The notes: generated by a model not told the origin, from the sequence alone. 64,000 nucleotides of DNA from Streptomyces kaniharaensis (GCF_009569385.1 NZ_WBOF01000001.1:2180001-2244000), one strand, 5' to 3'; shown: positions 24,935 to 37,382, counted from the stretch's first letter. A program made the numbers and translations.

Positions 24935-27445
24935 ATGCCAGTGCTCACACGGATCGTCCTGCCGCACGCCGACCCCCGTGTGACCACCCAGCTGCCCACC
25001 GCGAGCGAGGACGCCGCCTTCGGCCTGCTGCGCGCCCGCTGGACCGGCCGCGGCCTCGAACTCACCGGCTTCGCCCGCCCGCACGGCCTCGACACCGGCC
25101 GCCCCGGCTCCGCCTGGACCTGGCTGACCCTGCGCCACCCCGACGAGACGCAGCCGCCCGTCCACCTGCGCTCCAGACCCCGGCGCCTGCCCGAGGTCAC
25201 CGACGACAGCGCCCAGCCCGAGTTCAACCACGACTGGTCCGGCTTCACCGCCCTGATCGAGCCCGGCCGGCTGCGCCGCGGCACCGAGTGGCTGCTCGGC
25301 GACTGGCTGATCGAGACCACCCTCTTCACCCGCCCCCGCCCCACCAGGCTGCGCCGCCAGTACGGCACGCTCGCCCCGTTCTGGTGCGGCTCCGGCGAGT
25401 ACCCGCCGGCCCGCTGGGTCGACCGCGACGTCCGTCTCCAGCCGCACTTCGCCGACGGCCGGCTGCGCCTGCTGCTGGAGCGCCCCGGCGTCCGGCTCAC
25501 CCACGCCGCCCCCGCCGCCGACGGCCTCGACCTGCGCGGCACCGCCGACGGCTGCCCCGCCGGCACCGTGCTGCGGCTGCGCCACCGGCAGAGCGACGCC
25601 GTCGTCGAGCGGCCCGTCGCCCGCACCGGCAACACCTTCGCCGTCCACCTGCCGTACCGGCCGTTCACCGCCGAGGGGCGCGGCACCGACCCGCTGGAGC
25701 ACTGGGACGCCGAACTGCTGCGCCCCGACGGCGGCACCGAACAGCTCGTCCTGGACGAGCGCGGCGGCCCGGTGGCAGCGCAGCACCGGCTGCCCGGCAC
25801 CGCGGACCGGGTGCTCTACCTCAAGCACCTCGCCGACGGCCGGCTCCAGCTCTGCGTCCAGCCCGCGGCCGGCCTGGTCGACCGGATCGCCGTCCGGCCC
25901 GGCGGCTTCGAGCTCGCCGGGCACTGCCCGGACCCGGCCGCCGACCGGCTGGAGCTGGTGCTGCGGCACACCGGCACGGCCGGCGAGGTCCGCCGCCCGG
26001 TCGAGGCCGACGCCGACGGCCGGTTCCGGGTGCGGGTGCCCGCCACCCGCACCGGCTCGGACGGCACCGCGCTGCCGCTGCGCAAGGGCATCTGGGAGGC
26101 CGCGCTGCAACCGGCCGACCGTTCCGGCCCGGCCCGGCCACTGCTCGCCGCCCCCGCCGTGCTGCCCGCACTGCCGGCCGCCACCGAGGCCGGCGGCAAG
26201 CGGATCCTGCTCCAGCGCCGCTGGCACGACACCCTGCTGGTCGACTCCACGCCGGTGCTCTCCGCCACCGAGCGCAGCGCCTGGACCCAGGCCCGCCAGC
26301 GCACCGACGCCTACCCGGCCACCCGCCACGAGCCGCTGCGCGAGGCCGTGCTGTACGACGTGTTCGGCGGCCGCGGCTACGCCGACTCCCCGCGCGCGGT
26401 GCACGCCGAACTCGTCCGCCGCGGCCTGCCGCTGGAGCACCTCTGGGTGGTCGACGACGCCCAGGCCGAACTACCGCCCGGGGTCACCGCGGTACGGATC
26501 TGGAGCCCCGAGTGGTACCGGGCGCTGGCCACCTGCCGCTACCTGGTGGGCAACACCCACTTCCCGGACTTCCTGGAGCGCCGCCCCGGCCAGGTGGTCG
26601 TGCAGACCTGGCACGGCTCGCTGCTGAAGCGGATCGCCCACGACGTCGACAACCCCTGGCTGGCCGACCACGGCTACCTGGAGGCGCTCGACCGGGAGAC
26701 CCCGAACTGGAGCCTGCTGGTCTCCCCCAGCCCGTTCGCCACCCCGATCCTGCGCCGGGCGTTCCGCTACGCCGGCGAGATCCTGGAGACCGGCTACCCG
26801 CGCAACGACCTGCTGGCCCGGCCCGACGAGCGCACCGCCGCGGCCGTCCGCCGCCGGCTCGGCATACCCGACGGCAAGCGGATCGTGCTGTACGCGCCGA
26901 CCTGGCGGGAGGACCAGCAGCGCGGCGACGGCGACGGCTTCCGGCTCGACCTGCGCATCGACCTCGACCACGCCCGCCGCACCCTCGGCCGGGACCACGT
27001 GCTGCTGATCCGCCCGCACGCGCACGTCCGCGAGCCGCTCGCGGGCGCCGGGGACGGCTTCCTGTACGACTGCGCGGACTACCCCGACGTGCAGGAGCTG
27101 CTGCTGGTCGCGGACGTGCTGGTGACCGACTACTCGTCGATCATGTTCGACTTCGCGATCACCGGCCGCCCGGTGTACTTCTTCACCTACGACCTGGAGC
27201 ACTACCGCGACACCCTGCGCGGCTTCTACTTCGACTTCGAGCCGGAGGCCCCCGGGCCGCTCGTCCCTTCCTCGGCCGGGCTGCTCGGCGCCCTGCGCGA
27301 ACTCGCCGACGACGGCGCCGCGCTGCCCGCCGGGTACGCGGAGCGCTACCGCCGCTTCCAGGCCGCCCACTGCGGGCTGGACGACGGCGGAGCGTCCCGC
27401 CGGGTGGTCGACCGGATGCTCGAACTCGGGCGCCTGAACGGCTAG
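24935..27445 (+). CDS. CDP-glycerol glycerophosphotransferase family protein
   Basis: 836 aa paralogue of residues about 330-1190 of the preceding protein. The N-terminal 460 residues contain the same beta-rich segments (NHDWSGFTALIEPG). The C-terminal CDP-glycerol polymerase domain has VQTWHGSLLKRI, TGYPRNDLL, YAPTWREDQ and DVLVTDYSSIMFDFA. The HGS in place of LGT is the more usual TagF-type sequence. It lacks a GT2 domain. The start is ATG 24935, nine bases after GAAGGG. The gene has its own promoter region with an AT-rich palindrome. The stop lies one base from the convergent stop of the 2H phosphoesterase gene. Confidence 0.9.
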   Translation: MPVLTRIVLPHADPRVTTQLPTASEDAAFGLLRARWTGRGLELTGFARPHGLDTGRPGSAWTWLTLRHPDETQPPVHLRSRPRRLPEVTDDSAQPEFNHDWSGFTALIEPGRLRRGTEWLLGDWLIETTLFTRPRPTRLRRQYGTLAPFWCGSGEYPPARWVDRDVRLQPHFADGRLRLLLERPGVRLTHAAPAADGLDLRGTADGCPAGTVLRLRHRQSDAVVERPVARTGNTFAVHLPYRPFTAEGRGTDPLEHWDAELLRPDGGTEQLVLDERGGPVAAQHRLPGTADRVLYLKHLADGRLQLCVQPAAGLVDRIAVRPGGFELAGHCPDPAADRLELVLRHTGTAGEVRRPVEADADGRFRVRVPATRTGSDGTALPLRKGIWEAALQPADRSGPARPLLAAPAVLPALPAATEAGGKRILLQRRWHDTLLVDSTPVLSATERSAWTQARQRTDAYPATRHEPLREAVLYDVFGGRGYADSPRAVHAELVRRGLPLEHLWVVDDAQAELPPGVTAVRIWSPEWYRALATCRYLVGNTHFPDFLERRPGQVVVQTWHGSLLKRIAHDVDNPWLADHGYLEALDRETPNWSLLVSPSPFATPILRRAFRYAGEILETGYPRNDLLARPDERTAAAVRRRLGIPDGKRIVLYAPTWREDQQRGDGDGFRLDLRIDLDHARRTLGRDHVLLIRPHAHVREPLAGAGDGFLYDCADYPDVQELLLVADVLVTDYSSIMFDFAITGRPVYFFTYDLEHYRDTLRGFYFDFEPEAPGPLVPSSAGLLGALRELADDGAALPAGYAERYRRFQAAHCGLDDGGASRRVVDRMLELGRLNG

Positions 27446-27446
27446 T

Positions 27447-29068
<1,622 letters not shown>

Positions 29069-30394
29069 TCAGGAAACCTCCGCCCCCGGAGGTTCCGACA
29101 GTGTGACGGCACTCACCCTGACGCGGGCGATCCGCCGGCCCTCCAGCTTGGCCACCGCCAGCAGCACCCCGGCGCCGCCATCGACCGGGACGCGCACCTG
29201 GTCGCCGTCCCTGGGCAGCCGGCCGAGCGAGGCGACCAGGCAGCCGGCCACCGTCTCGTACGGGCCCTCGGGCAGGGTGACGCCGGTCTCCTGCGTGAAG
29301 TCGCGGAGGTTGAGCAGGCCGTCCAGCTCCATTCCGCCGCCGGCCAGCCGGCGGGTGGTGGCGGTCTCCGGGTGGTCGTACTCGTCCCGGATCTCGCCGA
29401 TGACCTCCTCGACCAGGTCCTCCAGGGTGACGATGCCGGCGGTGCCGCCGTACTCGTCCACCACGATGGCCAGATGGTGGCCCTCGCGCCGCATCTCGCC
29501 CATCGCCTCCAGCACCAGCTTGGTGCCGGGCAGCAGCTTGACCGGGCGGGCCAGGTCGCGGACCTTGACGGCCTGCTCGCCGCGCGCGCCGTACAGGTCG
29601 CGGACGTGGACGAAGCCGACCACCGCGTCGGCGCTGCCCTCGACCACGGGGTAGCGCGAGTGCGGCGAGGTGTCGGCCTGGTGGCGGACGGCGGCCAGCG
29701 GGCGTTCGGCGTCCAGGAAGGTCACCTCGGTGCGCGGGACCATCACCTCGCGCAGCTGCCGCTCCCCGGCGGAGAACACGTCGGCGATCAACGCCCGTTC
29801 GTCGCTGCCGAGTTCGGTGTTGGCGGCGACCAGGCCGCGGAGCTCCTCGGAGCTCATCGAGCCGCGGCCGGCCGCCGGATCGCCGCCGAGCAGCCGGACC
29901 ATCAGGTTGGTGGAGTGCCCGAGCAGCCAGATCACCGGGCGCAGCACCACCGACATCACGTCCACCACCGGCGCGGCCGTCACCGCGATGGACTCGGCGC
30001 GCTGGAGGCCGATCCGCTTGGGGGTGAGCTCGCCGAGCACCAGCGAGACGTAGCTGATCACCAGGGTGAGGCCGACCAGGGCGATCGCGTCGGCGACGCC
30101 CTCGGCGAGCCCGGCCTTCACGAACAGCGGGGCGACCTTGCCGGCCAGGGTGTCCGCGCCGAACGCGGCGGACAGGAAGCCCATGCAGGTCACGCCGACC
30201 TGGACGGCGGCGAGGAAGCGGTTGGGGTCGGCGGCCAGGTGCGCGGCCCGGGCCGACCGCCGGGTGCCGCGCGCCTCCAGCGTCCGGATCTGGCCCTCGC
30301 GCAGCGAGATCAGCGAGATCTCGGCGACGTTGAACAGCCCGCCCAGCAGGATGAAGACGAGGACGAGCGCGGCGTCCCCGAGGGTTTCGTTCAC
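29069..30394 (-). CDS. Hemolysin family protein (CNNM/CorC, DUF21-CBS)
   Basis: Membrane protein, 441 aa, of the CNNM/CorC Mg-transport-related family. Order: DUF21 membrane domain with about four spans (residues 1-170), a CBS pair (REVMVPRTEVTFL; HHLAIVVDEYGGTAGIVTLEDLVEEVIGEI), and a C-terminal CorC_HlyC domain. A likely role is divalent cation (Mg/Co) export or homeostasis; the old hemolysin name is misleading. The start is GTG 30394 with TACACT eight bases before it and no SD, so leaderless. It is separated from mdh by a terminator. Confidence 0.93.
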   Translation of the reverse strand: MNETLGDAALVLVFILLGGLFNVAEISLISLREGQIRTLEARGTRRSARAAHLAADPNRFLAAVQVGVTCMGFLSAAFGADTLAGKVAPLFVKAGLAEGVADAIALVGLTLVISYVSLVLGELTPKRIGLQRAESIAVTAAPVVDVMSVVLRPVIWLLGHSTNLMVRLLGGDPAAGRGSMSSEELRGLVAANTELGSDERALIADVFSAGERQLREVMVPRTEVTFLDAERPLAAVRHQADTSPHSRYPVVEGSADAVVGFVHVRDLYGARGEQAVKVRDLARPVKLLPGTKLVLEAMGEMRREGHHLAIVVDEYGGTAGIVTLEDLVEEVIGEIRDEYDHPETATTRRLAGGGMELDGLLNLRDFTQETGVTLPEGPYETVAGCLVASLGRLPRDGDQVRVPVDGGAGVLLAVAKLEGRRIARVRVSAVTLSEPPGAEVS

Positions 30395-30411
30395 AGCGGG
30401 TCAGTGTAGGG

Positions 30412-30454
30412 CGACGGCCCGCCGCTTCCCCGGGAGGGAGGCGGCGGGCCGTCG
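30412..30454 (-). terminator. Terminator after mdh
   Basis: A perfect 14-bp stem (30412-30425 with 30441-30454) lies 26 bp downstream of the mdh stop on the minus strand. Confidence 0.85.
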
Positions 30455-30480
30455 GCGTGCCGTCGAGGCGCTCAAGTGGC

Positions 30481-31566
<1,086 letters not shown>

Positions 31567-31625
31567 TTATCGCAAAGGGAAGCCTACGCCGCGTGTGCGG
31601 GCTGGCTGATACGTCACAACGCACC

Positions 31626-31659
31626 GCGGCCCCCACCCGGGTTTCCGGGCGGGGGCCGC
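31626..31659 (-). terminator. Terminator after folD-DUF3017
   Basis: A 15-bp stem with one mismatch (31626-31640 with 31645-31659) and a GTTT loop lies 18 bp past the DUF3017 stop on the minus strand. Confidence 0.8.
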
Positions 31660-31676
31660 AGGGTAGTCGGCGCCGG

Positions 31677-32102
31677 TCAGTGCTTGGGACGGCCGATCAG
31701 CTGGCCGATGTTGTCGAGCAGCGGGAACTCCAGCCACGGATTCGGCTGCGCCACCAGGGTCAGCAGCACGATCGACGAGCCGAGGAAGGCCAGCACGATC
31801 ACGTCGGTGAAGCGGCTGCGCACCGCCAGCATCCCCACCTCGGGCAGCAGCAGCCGCAGCACCGCGCCGAGCAGCACGCCGGCGCCGAGGATCAGCAGCC
31901 CGTACTTGAAGCCGTCCTTGAAGTCGGCGAACCAGGTGACCGCCAGCCCGGCGCCGACCACCAGCAGGACCAGCGTTATCGGCCACTGCCGGACCGGCAG
32001 GGCGTGGTCGCGCCCCAGGGCCGCGGCCGAGCCCTCGGGCGGCAGCGTGCCGGTGGTCCCGACCGGCCTGCGCCGGGACTGCTCCGGTCGCGGTTCAGTC
32101 AT
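31677..32102 (-). CDS. DUF3017 domain membrane protein
   Basis: 141 aa, with a polar N-terminus of about 38 residues and three hydrophobic spans (WPITLVLLVVGAGLAVTWF; GLLILGAGVLLGAVLRLLL; VIVLAFLGSSIVLLTLV). It fits the actinobacterial DUF3017 family; the function is unknown. The start is ATG 32102, 22 bp after the folD stop, so it is probably co-transcribed with folD. Confidence 0.85.
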   Translation of the reverse strand: MTEPRPEQSRRRPVGTTGTLPPEGSAAALGRDHALPVRQWPITLVLLVVGAGLAVTWFADFKDGFKYGLLILGAGVLLGAVLRLLLPEVGMLAVRSRFTDVIVLAFLGSSIVLLTLVAQPNPWLEFPLLDNIGQLIGRPKH

Positions 32103-32124
32103 GCTCGCCGTCCCTCGTGTGGTG

Positions 32125-32979
32125 TCAGACGCCGGCGCGGCGCTCGGCCGCCTCGACGATGTTGTTGAGCAGCATCGCGCGGGTCATCGGGCCCACGCCG
32201 CCCGGGTTCGGGGAGATCCAGCCGGCGACCTCGGCCACGCCCGGGTGCACGTCGCCGACGATCTTGCCCTCGCTGCGGCTGACGCCCACGTCCAGTACCG
32301 CCGCACCCGGCTTGACGTCCTCCGGCTTGACCAGGTGCGGCACGCCCGCGGCGGCCACGACGATGTCGGCCTTGCGCAGGTGGTACGCCAGGTCCCGGGT
32401 GCCGGTGTGGCACAGGGTCACGGTGGCGTTCTCGCTGCGGCGGGTCAGCAGCAGGCCGATCGAGCGGCCGACGGTGATGCCGCGGCCGATCACGACCACC
32501 TCGGCGCCGTCGATCTCGACGTCGTGCCGGCGCAGCAGCTCGACGATGCCGAGCGGGGTGCAGGGCAGCGGGCCCTCGATGCCCAGGGCGAGCCGGCCGA
32601 GCGAGGTCGGGTGCAGGCCGTCCGCGTCCTTGTCCGGGTCCATCAGCTCCAGGACCGGGTTCTGGTCCAGGCCCTTGGGCAGCGGCAGCTGGACGATGTA
32701 GCCGGTGCAGGCCGGGTCGGCGTTCAGCTCGCGGACGACGTTCTCGACGTCCTCCTGGCTGGCGGTCGCCGGCAGTTCGCGCTGGATCGAGGCGATGCCG
32801 ACCTCGGCGCAGTCCTTGTGCTTCCCGTTGACGTACCACCGGCTGCCCGGGTCGTCGCCGACCAGGACGGTGCCGAGGCCGGGCGTGACGCCCCTGGCCT
32901 TGAGGGCCGCCACGCGGGCGGCGAGTTCGGACTTGATCGCGGCGGCGGTGGCCTTGCCATCGAGAATCTGGGCAGTCAT
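32125..32979 (-). CDS. folD: Methylenetetrahydrofolate dehydrogenase/cyclohydrolase FolD
   Basis: Bifunctional one-carbon enzyme, 284 aa, converting 5,10-methylene-THF to 10-formyl-THF. Active-site segments are [18 protein letters not shown] with the conserved Tyr and Lys, [12 protein letters not shown], the dinucleotide segment [10 protein letters not shown], and the C-terminal PGGVGPMT. The product is the formyl donor for PurN and PurH, which are encoded nearby at 34188-36421. The start is ATG 32979 with GGGAGA upstream. A longer in-frame extension to 33249 is not supported by codon use. Confidence 0.97.
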   Translation of the reverse strand: MTAQILDGKATAAAIKSELAARVAALKARGVTPGLGTVLVGDDPGSRWYVNGKHKDCAEVGIASIQRELPATASQEDVENVVRELNADPACTGYIVQLPLPKGLDQNPVLELMDPDKDADGLHPTSLGRLALGIEGPLPCTPLGIVELLRRHDVEIDGAEVVVIGRGITVGRSIGLLLTRRSENATVTLCHTGTRDLAYHLRKADIVVAAAGVPHLVKPEDVKPGAAVLDVGVSRSEGKIVGDVHPGVAEVAGWISPNPGGVGPMTRAMLLNNIVEAAERRAGV

Positions 32980-33484
32980 GACCCCATTCTCCCGGATCGC
33001 GGCAAGCAGCCGTACCGGGGCCTGCCGAACGGCCGGACGGGCACGGAAGGTCCGTGCCGCGTTGCGGTTGCGCCACAGTCTCGGCCCCGGCGCCGAGGCG
33101 GCTGGACACGGCGCTGTCGTCCGGTCGACGATGAGCGGGCATACCCTGCCGCGACCGGCCCGGTGACGGGCCGACGGACACCACGGCGGGGCGTACCCGG
33201 GGGAAGAGCCAGTGAGCCGACCAGATGAGACCGCGCCGCCCGACCGCATCCGCGGCGCGGCGCCCGTTGCGCAGCCGTCGATGATTCCGGTCGTGTCGAC
33301 GACTCCGCTCGCTCCGCACCGTTCCTGAGCCGCCGACCCCGAGCGTCGCGGCCCCGCGGCCCTGCGGCCGCATGTCAGCGCGCTCGGCAGCGTCCCGTCC
33401 GTCCGGTGTCCCGACCCGCCGGCCGGATCCGGGGCCTCCGCCGCCGTCCCGTCCCCACGTCCCCGTATCTGCCCGGAGGCATCG
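32980..33484. other. Intergenic region folD / small membrane protein
   Basis: 505 bp between divergent genes. It contains one candidate small reading frame (33212-33328, listed separately) and a possible -10-like TACCCT near 33144. I see no strong terminator or palindrome. Confidence 0.4.
33212..33328 (+). CDS. Candidate 38-aa small protein
   Basis: GTG 33212 is preceded by GGGGGAAGAG, and a 38-codon frame ends with TGA at 33326. The product begins [11 protein letters not shown] and is Pro/Ala-rich with no membrane span. Third positions are mostly G or C but include several A/T codons. No homologue is recalled. It may be chance; conservation in related genomes would decide. Confidence 0.25.
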   Translation: MSRPDETAPPDRIRGAAPVAQPSMIPVVSTTPLAPHRS

Positions 33485-34090
33485 ATGAGTTACCCGCCCG
33501 ACCCGAACAACCCGTACGGCCAGCCGCCGCAGCCCGGGTACGGCTACCCGCAGCAGGCCCCGCCGGCCGCCGGATACGGCTACCCGCAGGCGGCCCCGGT
33601 GTACGGGTACGCGCCGGCCGTGCCGCAGACCATGCCGGGCCTGGTGGTCACCACCCGGGTGCTGCTGTTCATCATCGGCGCGGTGCAGATCATCGGCGCG
33701 GGCGTGATCCTGATCGCGTCCGCGGTGACGAAGACGGTCACCAAGCAGGCCCACGACAGCTACGAGAGCGACCCGTTCGGCGGGTTCGGCAACGCGGCGA
33801 CCAGCGTGCTGGTGGTCGTCGGCATCGTGGCCCTGCTCTTCGCGGTGTTCTCCATCACGCTCGGCGTGAAGTTCGGCCAGGGCGGTCCTGCCGTTCGCAT
33901 CACCGCCCTGGTGTACGGCTCGCTGGGCGCGCTGTGGGGCCTGTTGATGTTCCTCGGCTCGTTCGCCAACAACGTGAACCCGGCGCCCGGCCTCGTCTTC
34001 GCGCTGATGTGGCTGGCGGTCTCGATCGTCATGATCGTCGGGATGTCCACCAGGGACGGCGTCGCCTGGTTCGCCCGGCCGCGCTACTGA
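33485..34090 (+). CDS. Small Tyr/Pro/Gly-rich membrane protein
   Basis: 201 aa. The N-terminal 45 residues are low-complexity with repeated GYGYPQ-type units, typical of actinobacterial membrane proteins with disordered cytoplasmic tails. Four hydrophobic spans follow ([70 protein letters not shown]). The start is ATG 33485. The function is unknown. A strong terminator shared with purH follows. Confidence 0.85.
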   Translation: MSYPPDPNNPYGQPPQPGYGYPQQAPPAAGYGYPQAAPVYGYAPAVPQTMPGLVVTTRVLLFIIGAVQIIGAGVILIASAVTKTVTKQAHDSYESDPFGGFGNAATSVLVVVGIVALLFAVFSITLGVKFGQGGPAVRITALVYGSLGALWGLLMFLGSFANNVNPAPGLVFALMWLAVSIVMIVGMSTRDGVAWFARPRY

Positions 34091-34104
34091 GAGACCTGGT
34101 ACGG

Positions 34105-34148
34105 CAGAGCGGCCCGGCCCCCTTCCCGGAGGGGGCCGGGCCGCTCTG
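34105..34148. terminator. Bidirectional terminator, membrane protein gene / purH
   Basis: A perfect 18-bp stem (34105-34122 with 34131-34148) and 8-nt loop sit between convergent stops. Confidence 0.9.
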
Positions 34149-34187
34149 TCATGCCGTCACCCGATCAGTGCGTCCCGCGATCGGCGA

Positions 34188-35765
34188 TCAGTGGAAGAAG
34201 TGCCGGGCGCCGGTGAAGTACATCGTCACGCCGGCCTCGGCGGCGGCCGCGATGACCTCCTCGTCCCGGATCGAACCGCCCGGCTGGACGATCGCCCTGA
34301 CGCCCGCGGCGATCAGGATCCCCGGGCCGTCCGGGAACGGGAAGAAGGCGTCCGAGGCCGCGTAGGAGCCCTTGGCCCTCTCGCCGGCCCGCTCGACCGC
34401 GAGCTTGCAGGAGTCGACCCGGTTGACCTGGCCCATGCCGACGCCGACCGAGGCACCGTCCTTGGCCAGCAGGATCGCGTTGGACTTGACGGCCCGGCAG
34501 GCCCGCCAGGCGAACGCCAGCTCGGCCAGCTCCGCCTCGGAAAGCGCCTCACCGGTCGCGAGCGTCCAGGTCGAAGGGTCGTCGCCGTCGGCGTGCACCC
34601 GGTCGGTGTCCTGGAGCAGCACGCCGCCGGAGATCGGGCGCACCTCCTGGCGGTTGGCCGGCGCCTCGGGGGCGAGCAGCACCCGCAGGTTCTTCTTGCG
34701 GGCCAGCACCTCGACCGCGCCGTCCTCGTAGCCGGGGGCCACGACGACCTCGGTGAAGATCGGGGCGATCTGCTCGGCCAGCTCGACGGTGACCGGGCGG
34801 TTGACCGCGATCACGCCGCCGTACGCGGAGACCGGGTCGCACTCGTGCGCCTTGCGGTGCGCCTCGGCGACGTCGGCGCCGATCGCGATGCCGCACGGGT
34901 TGGCGTGCTTGATGATCGCTACGGCCGGCTCGGCGTGGTCGTACGCGGCGCGGCGGGCGGCGTCGGTGTCGACGTAGTTGTTGTACGACATCTCCTTGCC
35001 GTGCAGCTGCTGCGCACCGGCCAGGCCGCCGCTGCCGTCGCTGTACAGCGCGGCGCCCTGGTGCGGGTTCTCCCCGTAGCGCAGCACGTTCTGCCGCTCC
35101 CAGGTGGCGCCCAGGAACTCCGGGAACCGATCGTCGCTCGGCGCGTAGCCGGCCTCGAACCAGGAGGCGACCGCCACGTCGTAGGCGGCGGTGTGGGCGA
35201 ACGCGGCACCGGCCAGGCGCTTGCGGGTGGCCAGGTCGAAGCCGCCCTCCTGGACGGCCTTCAGCACGTCCCCGTAGCGGGCCGGGTCGACCACGACGGC
35301 CACCGACGGGTGGTTCTTGGCGGCCGCGCGGACCATGCTCGGGCCGCCGATGTCGATCTGCTCGACGCACTCGTCCGGGGTGGCGCCGGAGGCGACGGTG
35401 GCCTTGAACGGGTAGAGGTTCACCACGACCAGGTCGAAGGGCTCGACGCCCAGCTCGGCCAGCTGCGCGCGGTGCGACTCCAGCCGCAGGTCGGCGAGCA
35501 CACCGGCGTGCACGCGGGGGTGCAGCGTCTTCACGCGCCCGTCCAGGCACTCCGGGAAGCCGGTCAGCTCGGAGACCTCGGTCACCGGGACACCCGCGGC
35601 GGCGATCCGGCCGGCGGTGGAGCCGGTGGAGACGATGGCGACCCCGGCGGCGTGCAGGCCCTGGGCCAGCTCCTCCAGACCGGTCTTGTCGTACACGCTG
35701 ATCAGTGCGCGACGGATCGGACGGACGTTCTCCGAAACGGGGGGCGTGGTGGAGCTGGCACTCAT
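34188..35765 (-). CDS. purH: Bifunctional AICAR formyltransferase/IMP cyclohydrolase PurH
   Basis: Last two steps of IMP synthesis, 525 aa. The N-terminal MGS-like IMP cyclohydrolase domain begins [17 protein letters not shown] with STGST near residue 45. The AICAR transformylase domain has the catalytic Lys-His in [12 protein letters not shown] and ends [13 protein letters not shown]. The start is ATG 35765, which overlaps the purN stop (ATGA); another in-frame ATG four codons earlier lies inside purN and is less likely. It forms an operon with purN. Confidence 0.98.
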   Translation of the reverse strand: MSASSTTPPVSENVRPIRRALISVYDKTGLEELAQGLHAAGVAIVSTGSTAGRIAAAGVPVTEVSELTGFPECLDGRVKTLHPRVHAGVLADLRLESHRAQLAELGVEPFDLVVVNLYPFKATVASGATPDECVEQIDIGGPSMVRAAAKNHPSVAVVVDPARYGDVLKAVQEGGFDLATRKRLAGAAFAHTAAYDVAVASWFEAGYAPSDDRFPEFLGATWERQNVLRYGENPHQGAALYSDGSGGLAGAQQLHGKEMSYNNYVDTDAARRAAYDHAEPAVAIIKHANPCGIAIGADVAEAHRKAHECDPVSAYGGVIAVNRPVTVELAEQIAPIFTEVVVAPGYEDGAVEVLARKKNLRVLLAPEAPANRQEVRPISGGVLLQDTDRVHADGDDPSTWTLATGEALSEAELAELAFAWRACRAVKSNAILLAKDGASVGVGMGQVNRVDSCKLAVERAGERAKGSYAASDAFFPFPDGPGILIAAGVRAIVQPGGSIRDEEVIAAAAEAGVTMYFTGARHFFH

Positions 35766-36421
35766 GCCGGAATCCATACCTTTCGGTCCTCGATGCGGTG
35801 ACCCTCGCGGGCCAGTCGGCCCACGACGTCGACGAGCAGCTTGCGCTCGACTGTCTTGATGCGCTCGTGCAGCGCTTCGCCGCCATCGGCGTGATCGGCG
35901 TCGGCGACCTCGACGACGCCCTGCGCGATGATCGGCCCGGTGTCCACCCCGGCGTCGACCAGGTGGACGGTGCAGCCGGTGACCTTCACCCCGTACGCGA
36001 GCGCGTCGGTGACGCCGTGGGCGCCGGGGAAGGACGGCAGCAGTGCGGGATGGGTGTTGACGATCCGTCCCCCGAAGGCCGCGATGAACTCGGGGCCGAG
36101 GATCTTCATGAAGCCTGCCGTGACCACCAGGTCCGGCTCGTGGCCGGCGACGGACGCGGTCAGGGCGCGGTCCCAGTCGGCCCGGTCCGGGTAGTCCTTC
36201 ACCCGGTGGACGAAGGTCGGCAGTCCCGCCTTCTCGGCCCGCTCCAGACCGGCGATGCCCTCCCGGTCCGCGCCCACGGCGATGATCTCGGCCCCGTAGG
36301 CCGGGTCGGCGACGGCGTCGATCAGCGCCTGCAGATTGGTACCCGAGCCGGAGACCAGCACCACCAGGCGGGCCGGTCCGGGCGTACGGGGCGGGAAGAG
36401 CTGAGCGGGGGCGGCGGCCAC
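35762..36421 (-). CDS. purN: Phosphoribosylglycinamide formyltransferase PurN
   Basis: Third step of purine synthesis, 219 aa, transferring formyl from 10-formyl-THF to GAR. Motifs are [11 protein letters not shown] near the N-terminus, the catalytic Asn and His in [11 protein letters not shown], and Asp in [10 protein letters not shown]. The start is GTG 36421, nine bases after GGAG; a much longer in-frame extension upstream is noncoding by codon use. It is coupled to purH by a 4-bp overlap. Confidence 0.97.
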   Translation of the reverse strand: MAAAPAQLFPPRTPGPARLVVLVSGSGTNLQALIDAVADPAYGAEIIAVGADREGIAGLERAEKAGLPTFVHRVKDYPDRADWDRALTASVAGHEPDLVVTAGFMKILGPEFIAAFGGRIVNTHPALLPSFPGAHGVTDALAYGVKVTGCTVHLVDAGVDTGPIIAQGVVEVADADHADGGEALHERIKTVERKLLVDVVGRLAREGHRIEDRKVWIPA

Positions 36422-36745
36422 TGCGCGATTCTCCGTAGGTCGGGCGCCGCCCGCTGGTACGTCCACCGGCGGTGGGGCCACTACGAACGGCAGGTCGAGC
36501 GAGGCGGAACACCAGGAGAACCCGCCGCGACGCGGGCACCCGGGAACCGATGTGAGCTGCTGACCGTCACCACGATAACGGCTGGTCGGACGGCCTCCGA
36601 ACCCTCCAGGCGGCGCTACGCGCGTAGTTGAGACGGGGATCTCCTCGGGCCGTCCTCGCGGGCCGCCGGGGGCGCGCGAGGACGGCTGCGGGATCATAGG
36701 GGGCGCGGGCGACCGCCCCACCGACCGAGAAGGAATGGCTGAACC
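36422..36745. other. Divergent promoter region purN / membrane protein
   Basis: 324 bp with no gene seen. It contains a 12-bp perfect hairpin (36649-36660 with 36675-36686) about 60 bp before ATG 36746. No purine riboswitch or PurR-like box is recognised. Confidence 0.45.
36649..36686 (+). terminator. Hairpin in the purN divergent region
   Basis: GCCGTCCTCGCG pairs with CGCGAGGACGGC across a 14-nt loop. It has terminator shape but follows no gene, so it may be a leader attenuator of the downstream plus-strand gene or an upstream insulator. Confidence 0.4.
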
Positions 36746-37369
36746 ATGAGCAGCGGTGACAACACCGGCGAGCGCAACCCCTTCGCGCCGCCGCCGGCGG
36801 ATGCCCCGGAACAGCCGTGGCAGCCCCGCACCCCCGCCCCCCACCCCGGCGAAGGCGCGGACCACCCCGACGGCGACGGCGCCGGCGAGCACCCCCAGGG
36901 GCAGCCGCACCCGTGGGGCCCCGGCCACGACGGCCGGCAGCCCCACCCGCCGGCCCCGCAGCCGCCCCGGCTCGACCCCACCGACCCGGTCCAGCGCAAG
37001 GCCCGCAACGCCGCGTTCGCGGGGCTGTTCGCGCTGGTCAGCATGCTCGCCGGCTTCCCCCTCGTCGCACTGTTCGTCGGCGCGCTCGGCATCCTGTGGG
37101 GCATCACCGCGATGCGCGCACCCAAGCCGTCCGCCAGCGGCCCGGTGGGCTTCGTCCCCGCCGCGTCGAGCCCGATCACCCCGGCCGCGCTCTCCGGGGT
37201 GCTCACCGGCGCGATGACCGTCATGCTCGCGTCCTCGGTGATCGGCTTCGGGCTCTACTACCAGGACTACGTCACCTGCGTCCGGGACTCCCTGACCTCG
37301 GTCGGCGCCGACAACTGCAGCCGGCTGGCGCCCCCGTGGTACGTCGACCTGGTCGGGAACGACGACTAG
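36746..37369 (+). CDS. Pro/His-rich membrane protein (hypothetical)
   Basis: 207 aa. The N-terminal 85 residues are Pro-, Gly- and His-rich (GEGADHPDGDGAGEHPQGQP) and probably disordered in the cytoplasm. Two or three hydrophobic spans follow (AAFAGLFALVSMLAGFPLVALFVGALGILWG; ALSGVLTGAMTVMLASSVIGFGLYY), then a short extracytoplasmic tail with a Cys pair. The start is ATG 36746 with AAGGA 11 bases upstream. No function is known. The His-rich segment could bind metal, but this is speculation. Its stop lies in a 13-bp tandem duplication. Confidence 0.82.
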   Translation: MSSGDNTGERNPFAPPPADAPEQPWQPRTPAPHPGEGADHPDGDGAGEHPQGQPHPWGPGHDGRQPHPPAPQPPRLDPTDPVQRKARNAAFAGLFALVSMLAGFPLVALFVGALGILWGITAMRAPKPSASGPVGFVPAASSPITPAALSGVLTGAMTVMLASSVIGFGLYYQDYVTCVRDSLTSVGADNCSRLAPPWYVDLVGNDD

Positions 37370-37382
37370 GAACGACAACTAG
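37357..37382. repeat. 13-bp tandem duplication across convergent stop codons
   Basis: GAACGACGACTAG (37357-37369) is followed directly by GAACGACAACTAG (37370-37382), one base different. The first copy supplies the TAG of the plus gene and the second the TAG (as CTA) of the DUF6350 gene. Confidence 0.8.

Noticed and set aside
37369..37379. Terminator between the Pro-rich membrane gene and DUF6350
   Set aside because: Only nine bases separate the stops and no hairpin is present; the visible feature is the 13-bp duplication.
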